Below, piece after piece: positions 46,690-57,054 of a stretch of 64,000 nt of DNA; position 1 is the first letter of the stretch; each line of letters begins with the position of its first letter. Source of the stretch: Sipunculus nudus (Eukaryota > Annelida > Sipuncula > Golfingiida > Sipunculidae). The notes beneath the pieces were generated by a model, which was given only the letters and a program-made list of their open reading frames with translations, was not told the origin of the DNA and ran no database searches. The position numbers were made by a program, and so were the translations under genes. Location: assembly GCA_026874595.1 (NCBI GenBank), contig CM049307.1:78406643-78470642 (forward strand), given 5' to 3'.

Positions 46690-46765
46690 CGGGTTCATCA
46701 GGCAAATCTCAATGCTGAGATTTGCTTTGCGCGGCCGTCCACGCTTCCTCTTATGCATAAGCAAT
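46690..46765 (-). pseudogene. AT-hook-bearing fragment of the same transposase
   Basis: The minus strand reads MHKRKRGRPRKANL. A GRPR AT-hook between DNA-binding subdomains is typical of Tc1/mariner transposases, and this fragment lies upstream of the MDNAPYHS block on the same strand. The link is an inference. The coding sequence between them is not intact. Confidence 0.4.
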
Positions 46766-46943
46766 CTTCAACTGGATAAATCCACCGCTACCACCAATTA
46801 TGTACCACGCAATGGTGAAACACAGAAAAATCACAGTCATTTAGCTTCACAAACAAGCTAAGCGACAAAACGAGAACTTTAATTATCAAAACATATCAAG
46901 CTATTCCGGCCACCATACATGTGTCCTATATATATAATTACAT

Positions 46944-48076
46944 CTTGAGTGGGTAGTTTGAAATACCCATAAAGAAATGTTGAAATGAGTCCCCTTTTTT
47001 CCTTATTGCAGTTAATATATTAGATATGTATTATGCATCAGCTTACCTCCACGTTCTTTTTTATTCTATTTTTAACAGGGTTTCATATGGTCCCTGGAGT
47101 TGGTATTTTACAGTCATCTAGTTAAGATACTGATACTTGTACAAACATGTGATCATAAGATGCTTCCCCAAGCATTGTAAATACTAAGATGCCATTCCTC
47201 ATATTGAGATCACGAAAGGCTATCTTTTATTCCATGAGATGGTATGTGATATAGAACAATAAAGATTTTATACAATTATTTCGATAGACAGTTCAGCTGA
47301 GCGTCGTAACAATTGGGACCCTTATTGTTAATTTTGTGTACAAATGATAATAACATTTTACTCACTGGTGTTCGTTAACATCTCTATGGTATATGGCACC
47401 CAATCTGCTGCTGGTTTCGGTGCTTCTTGTATAGCTTTTACTATCTTTCTTGTAGATGTTAGGTGGAGTGGCCAATAACACAGCGTGTCATTCTCAAGCC
47501 ATTCTTTGGGTAGTATGCTAACTTCCTTCGTATGGGCAAACTCGACAATGAGAAGGTCTTAGTGGAGCTCCATACTGTGCGTAATGACATCAAGGTGTAG
47601 AAACCTAACCTGATTCTCTGTTCGTTAAATGCAACATATGTTGAAGTGTTTAATATAGAATGAGATTACTTCAGTCAAATTATTTAATTACAGTGCACTA
47701 ACAGTACATGAAAGTGTTTGATATCAGAATGTTACAAACTTTTGCTTAAAATGTATATATTCATTCATACATGACATGTTTGGTGATAACTTAATTAATA
47801 AATAGCAATATAAACAAGCACATACTACTGTCGGGGACTGGTGCTAGCATACATTGGCTCAAAGGAATAGCTTCAAACCCGGGTTGTTCAGTCACACATG
47901 ATATCTGTGGCATCTGTACCTCCTGCACGGTGCCCAAGATCTTTTCACTCTCTTGGCAGCGACCACTCTCTTCATCTCTGGGCATGACCTCACACCTGCC
48001 ACACTTGCATCTTCCGTATAATATAATTGTCTTAGATATATTATTGTGTATATACAATTTTATTTTTGAATATTAG
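46944..48076. repeat. Composite repeat copy 2
   Basis: Colinear with 12548-13703, including CAGCTGAGCGTCGTAACAATT with TTATTGTT (about 47290-47330) and the P2X7-like fragment. It ends at the same TTATTTTTGAATATTAGC. Confidence 0.8.
47791..48057 (-). pseudogene. P2X7-like cytosolic cysteine domain fragment, copy 2
   Basis: The minus-strand frame of 88 codons reads CKCGRCEVMPRDEES, then GRCQE, VQMPQISCVTEQPGF and LAPVPD. It is closer to the P2X7 pattern than copy 1 at MPRDEES, but one cysteine of the CCQE pair is Arg. The frame is open but lacks splice sites and lies in a repeat. The same reservations apply as for copy 1. Confidence 0.5.
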
Positions 48077-48130
48077 CATAAACTGTTGAAGCTAAACAAT
48101 GGCAGAGCAGGCTCTTTTTTTATGTTGGGG

Positions 48131-48787
48131 CACAGGCGCTTGAATCGCTATTTGTGTTGATAATGGTTTAAATAGTGTTCAATTTACCTTAACAGCAATC
48201 CCCTACCGTTTAATGAGCTTTAAACCATGTTATATCGTTTGTCGGTACTTGTTTATATTATAGATACACAAGGCCGGCATCCAAGTCTGCGGACGGGTAG
48301 GCGATAATACAAGAAATCAATTGAAATTCCCAAATATTTCAAAGATTTTCGAGGGAAGAAACTAACAGTGGTTTAATGGCCAGTTCTTTTTTCTATAAAA
48401 GCATCAACAATTCCAATACACACAGTGTACCACGTGTAATGAGCTCTTATTTGTAACTAGTCTGCATCCATTAAGCAGCTGTTACCCCAAACAAGGAAAT
48501 CACCATGTATATTGGTCAGCAGTAAGGATTCCCCCCTGGAACCTAACACCTGATTGGTTGATAATGATGGAAATAGTAATCTGGGATAAATCTGTCTGTT
48601 CGTCGCTTAATGGATACAGACTCGTCCGCAGACTTGGATGCCGGCCTTGTGTATCTATTATATAAACAAGTACCGGCAAACTATATAACATGGTTTAAAG
48701 CTCATTAAACGGTAGGGGATTGTTGTTAAGGTAAATTGAACACTATTTAAACCAAGATCAACACAAATAGCGATTCAAGCGCCTGTG
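48131..48787. mobile_element. 657-bp transposon with 165-bp terminal inverted repeats
   Basis: The left arm 48131-48295 and right arm 48621-48787 are inverted copies at about 95 percent identity, with outer ends CACAGGCGCTTGAATCGC and GCGATTCAAGCGCCTGTG. Direct GTTGGGG copies flank it (48124-48130 and 48788-48794), consistent with a 7-bp target duplication. The 325-bp centre has no frame of note. It is a non-autonomous DNA transposon. The 7-bp duplication does not settle the superfamily, with P-like, Dada-like or an imperfect 8-bp hAT site all possible. Confidence 0.85.
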
Positions 48788-48799
48788 GTTGGGGAAACA

Positions 48800-49365
48800 C
48801 TATATAGATAAAAAAAAGGATCAGTTATTATGATGGTTTTCATATTAAATTTGCTGTTTGTTACATGGGATTAATATATTAACTTGCCTAAGATAGCCGA
48901 CACTTTACAGTATTATAAATCCATCGTTCAATTAATTTTAAATGGAGCTGACAACATTTTCCACTTCCTTTCATGCAAGCACATTTTAATACAGACACAG
49001 AGTATCAGAGGTCATTGTAACTTCAATGGTGGCAGCACCAATAATGAAGTATGATCAATATGCTCTACTCTATAACAATTATTGACCCAATAAAAATTAA
49101 TATACATATATATTTAATTATATATCTTATTAATATATATATATATATCAATTCTTTTAATGCAAATTTATTTTATCAATTCTAAAATAATAATCACCAG
49201 TAGACAGTATATCTATTTTGAAATTTTGTAAAAAGACCCACATAATTCTAATAAGATCTGTTATCTCTTTCGGAGCATGTTTGGGAATTTAGATGACATG
49301 AATGTCGCTTCAAAATAACTGTCAAATTGGGCTTCTAGAACTTTTATTAGTATAATATATGACGA
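48800..49365. other. Unassigned AT-rich DNA
   Basis: This lies between the transposon and the distal composite repeat. It has no counterpart in the other copy of the composite repeat. Confidence 0.4.
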
Positions 49366-49370
49366 GATTC

Positions 49371-49708
49371 TCGCATGAGCAACTTGCTTTATCAACCATG
49401 ATGGCACCTTGGCTCGAGGGCAAATCCCGGGAGTTCAGGTTGAGACGTTACACAGATCCTAGGAGCTGCCCCGACTTTTTCAGGCGCTCTCCCTGATGTC
49501 GTCCACAAATTCGTTCGCTACACCGACTGAAACGCCCAAACGTAGTAAATTGACACCGAGATTTTATTCATGGACCCATAGCTTATTTTTTGTTAAAATA
49601 TGATAAGTTTATAAATCATGGATGGTTCTTTGAACAGTGTAAAACACGAAATGCCATTTATATTTGCTTTTTTTACGCATTTTTGGTTGTGTTGTTTGTA
49701 CAAATTTG
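49371..49708. repeat. Composite repeat, distal part, copy 2
   Basis: Matches 13983-14325, for example GCAAATCCCGGGAGTTCAGG and CGCTCTCCCTGATG. Homology stops at TTGTTTGTAC in both copies. Confidence 0.8.
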
Positions 49709-50004
49709 AAGTTTCTGGTATTGGCGATTGGCATTGGAGATGCCATGATATCCCAAGATTGGGCATACCTTTTCTAAAATGTGTCCACTTACGGAGTCGA
49801 TTAAATCCTATATATTTCCAGATATGACCTTGAAGGTCATCAGTTTTCAAACCTGTCTATAATCATTGTTGAAACCAGGGGCATGTCAAACCTGAAGAAA
49901 AAATATACAATACAGTGGACAGCGATTGAAGCTGAAATAAAGCTGAACGAGGTTGAACAAAACGCAAAGAAGTCTCCATATTGTTAAATAAAATAAAACG
50001 ATAA

Positions 50005-50405
50005 TTAGTCCAGGTGCCAAAATGGGTTTTCGGACCTGACCTTGTTTTATGGTCTGCCCAATGTTTTTTGATAGTTATACCCTATTTTGAGGGTGCTGAA
50101 TTCAAATCTGGATGATGCCACTCTGGCATCATTGAGGGTTTTGAGATATTCTAGATGGCCGCCAAAATGGCTGCCAAATATGAAATCATCATATATTTGC
50201 AATTATATGGTGTATATATGTACTGCAAAGGGTTAATTTGCAATTAATTTGGTAAGAATATCAATTATGTGCAATACTGTGAACAACTAAAAAAATAAAT
50301 CTTTGATTTTAAGCCAAAATGGCGTCCAAAATGGCCGCCGTAACACATAAAGAATGTATATTTTGAAGGAAATGAAAATGTGGTGTGCATGACTCGCACT
50401 CGAGC
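50005..50405 (-). repeat. Left arm of 0.4-kb inverted repeat
   Basis: The reverse complement matches 53884-54282 over about 400 bp, from GAGTGC.AGTCATGCACACC through GGCATCATCCAGATTTGAAT to the GGCACCT end. It corresponds to the 3' region of the coding relic at 50395-50985. It carries several AAAATGGC(G/C)GCC-like motifs. Confidence 0.85.
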
Positions 50406-50985
50406 GGGGTTGAGCTAGGTGCGGAGGGTCAGGATCTGTGGCCTGTCTCCAGATACACACTTGTAGGTAAACGCGCTTAAAATTTTGTGCAAATGCTTCT
50501 GAAGTTGGTGGAAGTGATTTCAGTGCGGGCATCTGATTGATCTTCCTTTTTCCTGTTTTGGTAAGCCAGACTTGAAAACGTGCTTCCAACAAGTTTTTTC
50601 CTTGGCAACCATAACATGCAGCTACAAAGTGCCTGGCCTCATCAATGACATCATGGATATGACTCAGCAGGTCTCCCACTTTTCGCAAATTGTGTCCTTT
50701 TTTCAGTGTTTTGAGCATGGTAGACTTTCCTACGCCCCACATATATGCAGTTGTATCACAGCCAGTACGAGCATGAACAGCCAACTGGTCTGGTATTATA
50801 TTCTGGTGTTTCTTGAATGTGTCCCCAATATTGCAGATTGTTCATTTGGCACTAGTATTTTCCATCAGAACTGCGTAGTCAAGGTTGTTCTCATGATAGT
50901 GTTGTAACAGAAGAAGAATCACGTCGGTATCATCATACTGTAATCCCAAAGTGAAATTCTGGCAGTGATGCAAAAGGTAAACTGA
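50395..50985 (-). pseudogene. Element protein relic, GCDTT block, N-terminal part
   Basis: The minus-strand frame reads YDDTDVILLLLQHYHENNLD, a TGA at 50842-50844, then QLAVHARTGCDTTAYMWGVG, MPALKSLPPTSEAFAQNFKR and VCIWRQATDPDPPHL. I recognise the order (DTD..LLL.H, H..TGCDTT....GKS, LPPT...HVKR, W.QA..PDPP) from a family of uncharacterised, repeat-associated proteins common in molluscs and cnidarians, but cannot name it. The reading is cut at DPDPPHL by repeat DNA and its continuation lies inverted at 51353-51753. Confidence 0.6.
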
Positions 50986-51352
50986 AGACTATATTAAATC
51001 CATTACAAATTGAAGAAAATCTCTAACTGCTGCATGTATTGGAGAAGGTTCAACTCTTCTTTGTCCGCTGGAATATTCTCTCGCCTCTCTCCCCGGCTCT
51101 AAAACACAGCCCCATATGTATAGCTTCTCATCTCAAGCCGAGAACTTTCCATTTTCCGAACAATCTAAAGAACAATACATAATACACAGTACACGCGCGT
51201 TACAGGAAACATCGAGAACAAGATAGCTGTGTTTCTACATATTAGGGTTCACACGTGAGCCGGCTCGCCTCGGTCAGGCGATTCTGTCATGGCAACGAGC
51301 TTTGTGTGCTACACGAACCCAATGTCAACAACACATGGAACATCCAGAACGT

Positions 51353-51753
51353 ATCTGGAGACAGGCCACAGATCCTGACCCTCCGCACCTCAACCCCACT
51401 CTAAGCGGCTGGCAAAAGAATGAGTCTTCCATGTCACTACTTCCAGTCCTGTTCCTAAGCCAGCTCCGGCAGAAGTCTTAAAAATGATCATATGCAGTTG
51501 TGCCAGCGATACACCATGCAAGACTGCCAAATGCAGTATTATGACAGCACAGATATCGTGTACAGTTTTCTGTGCATGCAACAGTGCTGGAAACTATAAC
51601 AACGGGTGTACAAGACAGGAAAACATCAGTTGTAACCAAGAAGATAGTGATGAAGAGGAAGAGCTCCTCGAGGTCACAGAGGGTAACACCTTGAGAGTCA
51701 CTGGCAGTTACTTCCCTATGCCTGATGTCATATATTCTGTAAGTTTTATATAA
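51353..51753 (+). pseudogene. Element protein relic, cysteine-rich C-terminal part
   Basis: The plus strand repeats WRQATDPDPPHL and continues NPTLSGWQKNE. After one frameshift near 51430 it reads SSPVPKPAPAEVLKMIICSC, then ASDTPCKTAKCS, ISCTVFCAC and an acidic SDEEEELLEV tail, ending at a donor-like TTCT|GTAAGT. The C.C...C...KC....L.CT..C.C spacing is the tesmin-like cysteine module that ends the same protein family. It lies head-to-head with the N-terminal piece. Confidence 0.6.
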
Positions 51754-51883
51754 TGTTTAATATGCTAAATATTTCGAGCATCAGTGGCCATCTTGGATGT
51801 TGAATTATTATTTTCTAAATCTTACGAAAATCAGTACCGGACTATATTAACTTTTACTTCCTTTACTAGCTCAAGTGGTCTAG

Positions 51884-52220
51884 GGTAAATCTTAGTACTC
51901 TTTAGCCTTAGGGTAGAGCATAGCACAAAGGTTGTGAGTTCAAATCTCAGCCTCAGCAGAGGTAAGAGTTTTACGGTTGGTCTTCATCCAGGCTGAACGC
52001 TCGGCAGGCTTAAAAGAAAACGTTGAGGAGACAAAAACCTGTGTATCACTCACAAATGAGTGCGTCTTTGTGTGTTTCTCCGTCTTATGAACCACCAATG
52101 GGCTGATTACGCACACAGGACCCGCCGGCACGGTAGACACCGAGAAGATGTTTATACTTAGAGTAAGAATTATATAAGACAGCATAAAAAAGGAGGAGGT
52201 TCCTTCCACCAAAAAAAAAA
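51884..52220 (+). mobile_element. tRNA-derived SINE-like element
   Basis: TTAGGGTAGAGCATAGCAC (A-box region) and TGTGAGTTCAAATCTCAGC (B box and T-arm) are about one tRNA apart. A unique body follows and ends in an A-rich tail near 52211. The SINE call rests on box spacing and the tail. Flanking duplications were not resolved. Confidence 0.55.
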
Positions 52221-52284
52221 TTCTGTCTGTTCATAAACCCTTATATGAAATCAATGTCCCCAAATGTCTGTACCTTTTTTGCAA

Positions 52285-53793
52285 AATATGCTTTTATTAG
52301 CTCAGCTGACTGTAAGTCATCTGAGCTATAGCGATCACTCTTTGTCCGTCGTCCGTCCGGCCATCTGGCCGTCTGTCCGTTAACAAGGCACAAATCGTAA
52401 CCACTGGACCTTGAATCTTCTAACTTTATATCCGGAGAGGTCCATGAAAAATTTCCTTGGATACCTGGATTTAGGTTTCTGTTACCCATATCCTTTGAGC
52501 TATGGGGCCCCAAAGTACCCCCCCCAGAATAGTGACAAATTTCATACAAAAAACTTCAATATCTCATTAACTACATCACTGATGGTCATGATTTTTGGCA
52601 TACATATTGATCATGAGATGTTTCATCATTCTCTGCAGACTGGTGGCGCCACCTGTATTTTCGATTTTTTATGAATTGTTTTCTCTATTTTTGAGACCCT
52701 TAAAAATGTGAACATCTGTCAACAAGGCACAAATCGTAACGACTGGACCTAGAATCTTCATTCTGGACACACAGGGAGACCCATGAAAAGTCTCCATTGA
52801 AACCTGAAATTAGGTCTCTGTTGCCCTTATCTTTTAAGCTATGGCACTCCAAAGTACAGCACAGAATAATGGAAAGTTTGATACAAAAGCTAAAGTACCT
52901 GAACAACTAATGCAGAGATCACCATAATTGTTTGTATGGATATTGGTGGCACCACATGTATTTGAGAACTTTAAAGATAAGAACATCTGTTAACAGGGCA
53001 CACATCGTAACAGCTGGACCTAGAATCTTCATTTTTTACACACAGGGAGACCCATGAAAAATCTCCATGGAAACCTGAAATTAGGTCTCTGTAACCCTTA
53101 TCCATTAAGCTGTATGGCTCCAATATACCCCCAGAATAATGAAAAATTTGATACAAAAACTCCAGTATCTCAATAACTACAACACTGATGCTCATGATTT
53201 TTGGCATACATATTGATCATAACGTGTTCCATCAGTTTCAGCAGACTGGGTGAGCCACCTCTATTTTCTTTCAAATTTTTACGAATTATTTTCTCTACTT
53301 TTGAGACCTTTAAAGATGTGATTATCTGTCAACAGGGTACAAATTGTGACAACTTGGCCTAGAATCTTCATTCTTGTCATGCAAGGAGGGCCATGAAAAG
53401 TGTCTGTGGAAACCTGAAATTAGGTGTCTGTTACCCATATCCTTCAAGCTATAGGACCCCAAAGTATCCCTCATAATAATGGAAAAATTGATATAAAAGC
53501 TTAAGTATCTGAACAACTAATCCAGAGACCACCATGCTTCTTTGCATGGATATTGACCATTAAGTGTTTTTATTAGTTTCTGCAGACTGGTGGAGCCAAC
53601 TGTATTTTTTTTTAAAGTTTACGCATTTTTTCTCTATTTTTGAGGTATATTAATACAGAAACAATCTCAGCCTGTTGGTTAATCTGTTTGATTCTTCAGT
53701 TGAATGGTTATATACTACCATTCAGATGATAAAATTTCCTTTTGCAAATCTCTTCCCAGTCAGCTGAGCGTTATGACCCATGGGTCACTTGTT
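52285..53793 (+). mobile_element. Helentron/pearl-like element with four tandem core units
   Basis: GCTCAGCTGACTG (52300-52312) near the left end and its exact complement CAGTCAGCTGAGC (53757-53769) near the right end form subterminal inverted repeats. Four core units start at (T/C)AACA(A/G)GG(C/T)ACA motifs (about 52380, 52718, 52990 and 53328). The right end has a perfect palindrome GACCCATGGGTC (53775-53786) followed by ACTTGTT. This layout matches the bivalve pearl/Helentron-associated elements (established family knowledge). Non-coding. Confidence 0.75.
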
Positions 53794-53883
53794 CAACTTG
53801 GTGGTCGCTTGACTGTCATTTTATCTTTAAAGGACAACCTCTGGTTGTTTACAATAGCGTAAACTATTAATTTATGTGCTGTA

Positions 53884-54282
53884 AACCACTCGAGTGCAAG
53901 TCATGCACACCACATTTTCATTTCCTTCAATATATACATTCTTTATATGTTACGGCAGCCATTTTGGACGCCATTTTGGCTTAAAATCAAAGATTTATTT
54001 TTAGTTGTTCACAGTATTGCACATAATTGATCTTCTTACCAAAATAATTGCAAATTAACCCTTTGCAGTACATATATGCACCATATAATTGCAAATATAT
54101 GATAATTTCAGATTTGGCAGCCATCTTGGCGGCCATCTTGAATATCTCAAAACCCTCAAGGATGCCAGAGTGGCATCATCCAGATTTGAATTCAGCACCA
54201 TCAAAATAGGGTATAACTATAAAAAAAAATTGGGCAGACCATAAAACAAGGTTCCACCCTTGGCACCTAGACTAAATAGGCA
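53884..54282 (+). repeat. Right arm of 0.4-kb inverted repeat
   Basis: Inverted partner of 50005-50405. It has the same order of GCCATTTTGGACGCCATTTT, GGCGGCCATCTTG and GCCAGAGTGGCATCATCC. Confidence 0.85.
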
Positions 54283-54289
54283 CTAATGG

Positions 54290-55320
54290 CAGTCACAATC
54301 GTATTAAAAGATTCCGTAAACTAATATAACATCTTTATCCTGTTGATTTTCCATGTGCTTTTCTAAAATGTCTTTAAATCAAGAAAACGCCATGAGTTTG
54401 AAGGTCAAAACAAGTCCAATGGGAATGACTCATGACATGACCTATTTACGACGCGGTTTATAATGATGAAGATCTTTAAATAAGAATTATTGTTTGAAAA
54501 ATCTCTGCAAGTTTATGACCAATTTCCTTCAGCAATAATAGTAAATTTCTCTAAACACAACAGTAAAACCTGATAGACGCTTCTTGTTCTCCATGCAGGA
54601 ATCCAGCTTGTTCTGAAGATTGGACATCGAAAGTAAACATAACCAGTTAAATTTGATATAGTAGCATCAAGGCTGTGATACGTTTTATCTGTATAAAATA
54701 TATAGGAATACTGAATATTTTATAGAAAGGTAAAGAAATTTGTTTGTTTTCTGTTTCAATTCTCCATACAATGGAAATGATATGACTTGCGTGTTAACTG
54801 AGGAACATTACCAATGGGTCACTTGTATTTATATAACATGTTAAATAAATTATGACCATACTGTCATGGAGAAAAGAGAGCAACAGCGACAAAAATTGAA
54901 CTAAATTAATTATAATATAAATTCAGACAATATTTCCAAATGTAAAACGTAGTTTTGTTCTCGATTAATACTTTATATGTAACATGCGAGTATCATATAC
55001 AGGAATATGTGCTGTTGGCAAGCCCCAAAAGGAAGAAGACAACGGTCTCTAGCGTGCAGCGCCATCTATCGTGCACCAAGAAATACAATATTAAGTCCTT
55101 CATGGGATTTTACAGGAAAATAACACTAGTTTGCCTCACTTCTCTTGACGATGTCTATGTTGTAACACTGGTTGTAGTTTTCGTCAGCCATCTTTATTTC
55201 TAGGAGTGGAAATTTTTCTTAATATAATTCGGATAAGCAGCAGGACGCATTTAAATAACATGAAAGCAGGAGACAAAGAGAAAATTTCTCCGGTTCATGT
55301 AAGCGATCTATCCCTTCAAT
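54290..55320. other. Unassigned DNA
   Basis: The frame 54955-55203 contains SPKRKKTTVSSVQRHLSC and FMGFYRKI but no domain I trust. No splice pair was found. Confidence 0.35.
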
Positions 55321-55324
55321 GCAG

Positions 55325-55399
55325 ATGTACTTCGCATCCAGGACACTAAAATTTACATGGTCTCATGACCAAGCTTGTATATTTCAGTGTCACAGCTTG
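55325..55399. repeat. Dispersed 75-bp conserved motif, copy 2
   Basis: ATGTACTTCGCATCCAGG, and TTTCAGTGTCACAGCT 45 bp after TCCAGG. See 40221-40297. Confidence 0.6.
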
Positions 55400-56400
55400 C
55401 GTTGATAACCAGATCCAGTTTGCTGTAATGTCAGGGTTAGTAATTGGTCGAGGGATATTTTAGGAACCACACAAACAGCAAAAAAAAAAAGACGAATCCG
55501 TGTCTATCTAAGCGTATCAGAATATTGGGCATTAACGGGGCAGCCCAAACTAATTTAAACAGTTTTTTTTATAACCCTGAAAGAATTAGTAAAAGTTCGT
55601 TTCACTTTACAGTGAATCGCTAGCTGTTGAATACGGAGCCATTATTCCCGGAGAAATAAATTGAACTATTTAGAAAATAAAATTCCCACGTGTCTACATT
55701 TTCCAGGCAAAACGGCCAGGAGCACAACAAGATCTCGTGCAGCACATGTTATTCCCTATTCGGACTTGTTGCCAAACATCAGGAACAATTAACTCCCGCT
55801 CGATTTTGTCAGTTACAAAACGATGTTCGTCCTGGTTAAACCATGTACTCAAATGCTGAGAAAAAGTGGTTCTGATTACAATCTGTAGACCATTTTATTT
55901 AATCCGAAATTACATAAAACCCAGTTTAATGAAATGAATATTATCATGGTTTAACATCAGTAAACAGTTACTGTAATAAAAGCCTTATAATATGTCTACT
56001 GTAGAGATTTAAAAGAATTATTGGCATGTGTTTGTTTCAGCTTTCTTGGATAGCTTTCACAAGATATTGCCCGAGAATGAACTTACAACTTCCAAAAACT
56101 TCCAGACGAAAATAATGAAAATAATATTTAAAGATTTTTTTTCAATGTATTATGGTAAAATTGAAAAGGATTTTTATCAATAGAAGCTATTGAGCATGCC
56201 TGAAATGGTGATAACCCTTGGTACCAAGGAAGGTCTTGAAGCAGTGGCGAAGATGATTCTGCCAGTCAATTACTGGCACCAGGGAAGTGCCATCCTCAGT
56301 ACCAACCAGCTGCGCTGAGTTTACGTGGGTACTTTTCTCCGCCACAGACTCAAGCTTAGATAATGAAGAGACTGGAGTCCGCTTGAACTACTGACTTAAT
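55400..56400. other. Unassigned DNA
   Basis: No identifiable feature. It ends at the insertion site of the TRIM. Confidence 0.4.
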
Positions 56401-56406
56401 GACAGT

Positions 56407-56562
56407 TGTTACGAAGACAAATAAATGAGAGGGAAATCCTGGGCCGATCCGGGAGTCGAACCCAGGTCGGTGACACACAAGTCCGGCGAACAAACCGCTT
56501 CGCTAGCAAAGCAATCTTCACTAGCGAGAGAGTTCGGTCCGCTTTTATGTCACCCCGTAACA
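56407..56562 (-). repeat. TRIM LTR (3' in element polarity)
   Basis: 156 bp. The minus strand carries TAGCGAAGCGGTTTG (A box) and GGGTTCGACTCCCGG (B box). Borders the polypurine tract side of the internal region. Confidence 0.9.
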
Positions 56563-56681
56563 CACCCCCTCTTAAGAGCGTTCTGCTATCAGAACAAGAC
56601 TAATTATCCCAGGAGTCACACTTTGGTGAGCTTATCCCCTGGGCCACAAAGTTCACCGTCACGTTAGACGAGCCCCCATTT

Positions 56682-56837
56682 TGTTACGAAGACAAATAAA
56701 TGAGGGGAAAATCCTGGGCCGATCCGGGAGTCGAACCCAGGTCGGTGGCGCACAAGTCCGGCGAACCAACCGCTTCGCTAGCAAAGCAAGCTTCACTAAC
56801 GAGACAGTTCGGTCCGCTTTTATGTCACCCCGTAACA
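56682..56837 (-). repeat. TRIM LTR (5' in element polarity) with tRNA-like core
   Basis: 156 bp. On the minus strand TAGCGAAGCGGTTGG matches the A-box consensus TRGCNNAGYNGG at 11 of 12 positions, and GGTTCGACTCC matches the B box fully. Their starts are 43 nt apart, as in a tRNA. GCGA/TCGC can form a D stem, and CTGGG/CCCGG a T stem around TTCGACT. The anticodon stem is not convincing. Confidence 0.9.
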
Positions 56838-57054
56838 CAGTATGTACCTAAAATCACTCAATCACTTTCGGCTTAAAATTACTTAATCACTTTCGGCTTA
56901 CAAACACCGGCAGCACATTTAAGAAAAACTGTTTAATTTTTGTAAATAGAAATTACGTTTTCACACAAATTGAGATAATGATGAAAATTGTATATTGTAT
57001 ACATTGTATACATATGTATATAAAACCGTAGAACATTACTCTGTTACTACGGTT

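Larger units (their letters stand above)
56403..56841 (-). mobile_element. Complete TRIM retrotransposon with target duplication
   Basis: Direct CAGT copies (56403-56406 and 56838-56841) flank a 431-bp element at 56407-56837. Two 156-bp direct repeats, each TGTTACG...CGTAACA and about 95 percent identical (8 differences by eye), enclose 119 bp. Read on the minus strand, the LTR ending CTTCGTAACA is followed after AAA by TGGGGGCTCGTC (56667-56678), matching the 3' acceptor of tRNA-Pro as used by tRNA-Pro-primed elements. The internal region ends AAGAGGGGGTG directly before the second LTR (polypurine tract). No coding capacity, so it must use another element's proteins. The LTRs themselves contain tRNA-like promoter boxes. 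Confidence 0.9.

Noticed and set aside
48124-48794. hAT-family assignment for the 657-bp transposon
   Set aside because: hAT insertions make 8-bp duplications. Only 7 bp match here and the end sequence is not diagnostic, so the superfamily is left open.
52241-53516. Minus-strand frames with a recurring DLISGFHGDFSW-like peptide
   Set aside because: The peptide repeats because the core units of the pearl-like element repeat. The same peptide pattern reappears at 63105-63323 in another copy, with no gene structure.
56407-56837. Functional tRNA gene or plain tRNA-derived SINE
   Set aside because: The A and B boxes are tRNA-like, but there is no convincing anticodon stem or acceptor stem, and the boxes lie inside LTRs with a primer site, polypurine tract and target duplication. 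A TRIM explains more of the sequence.
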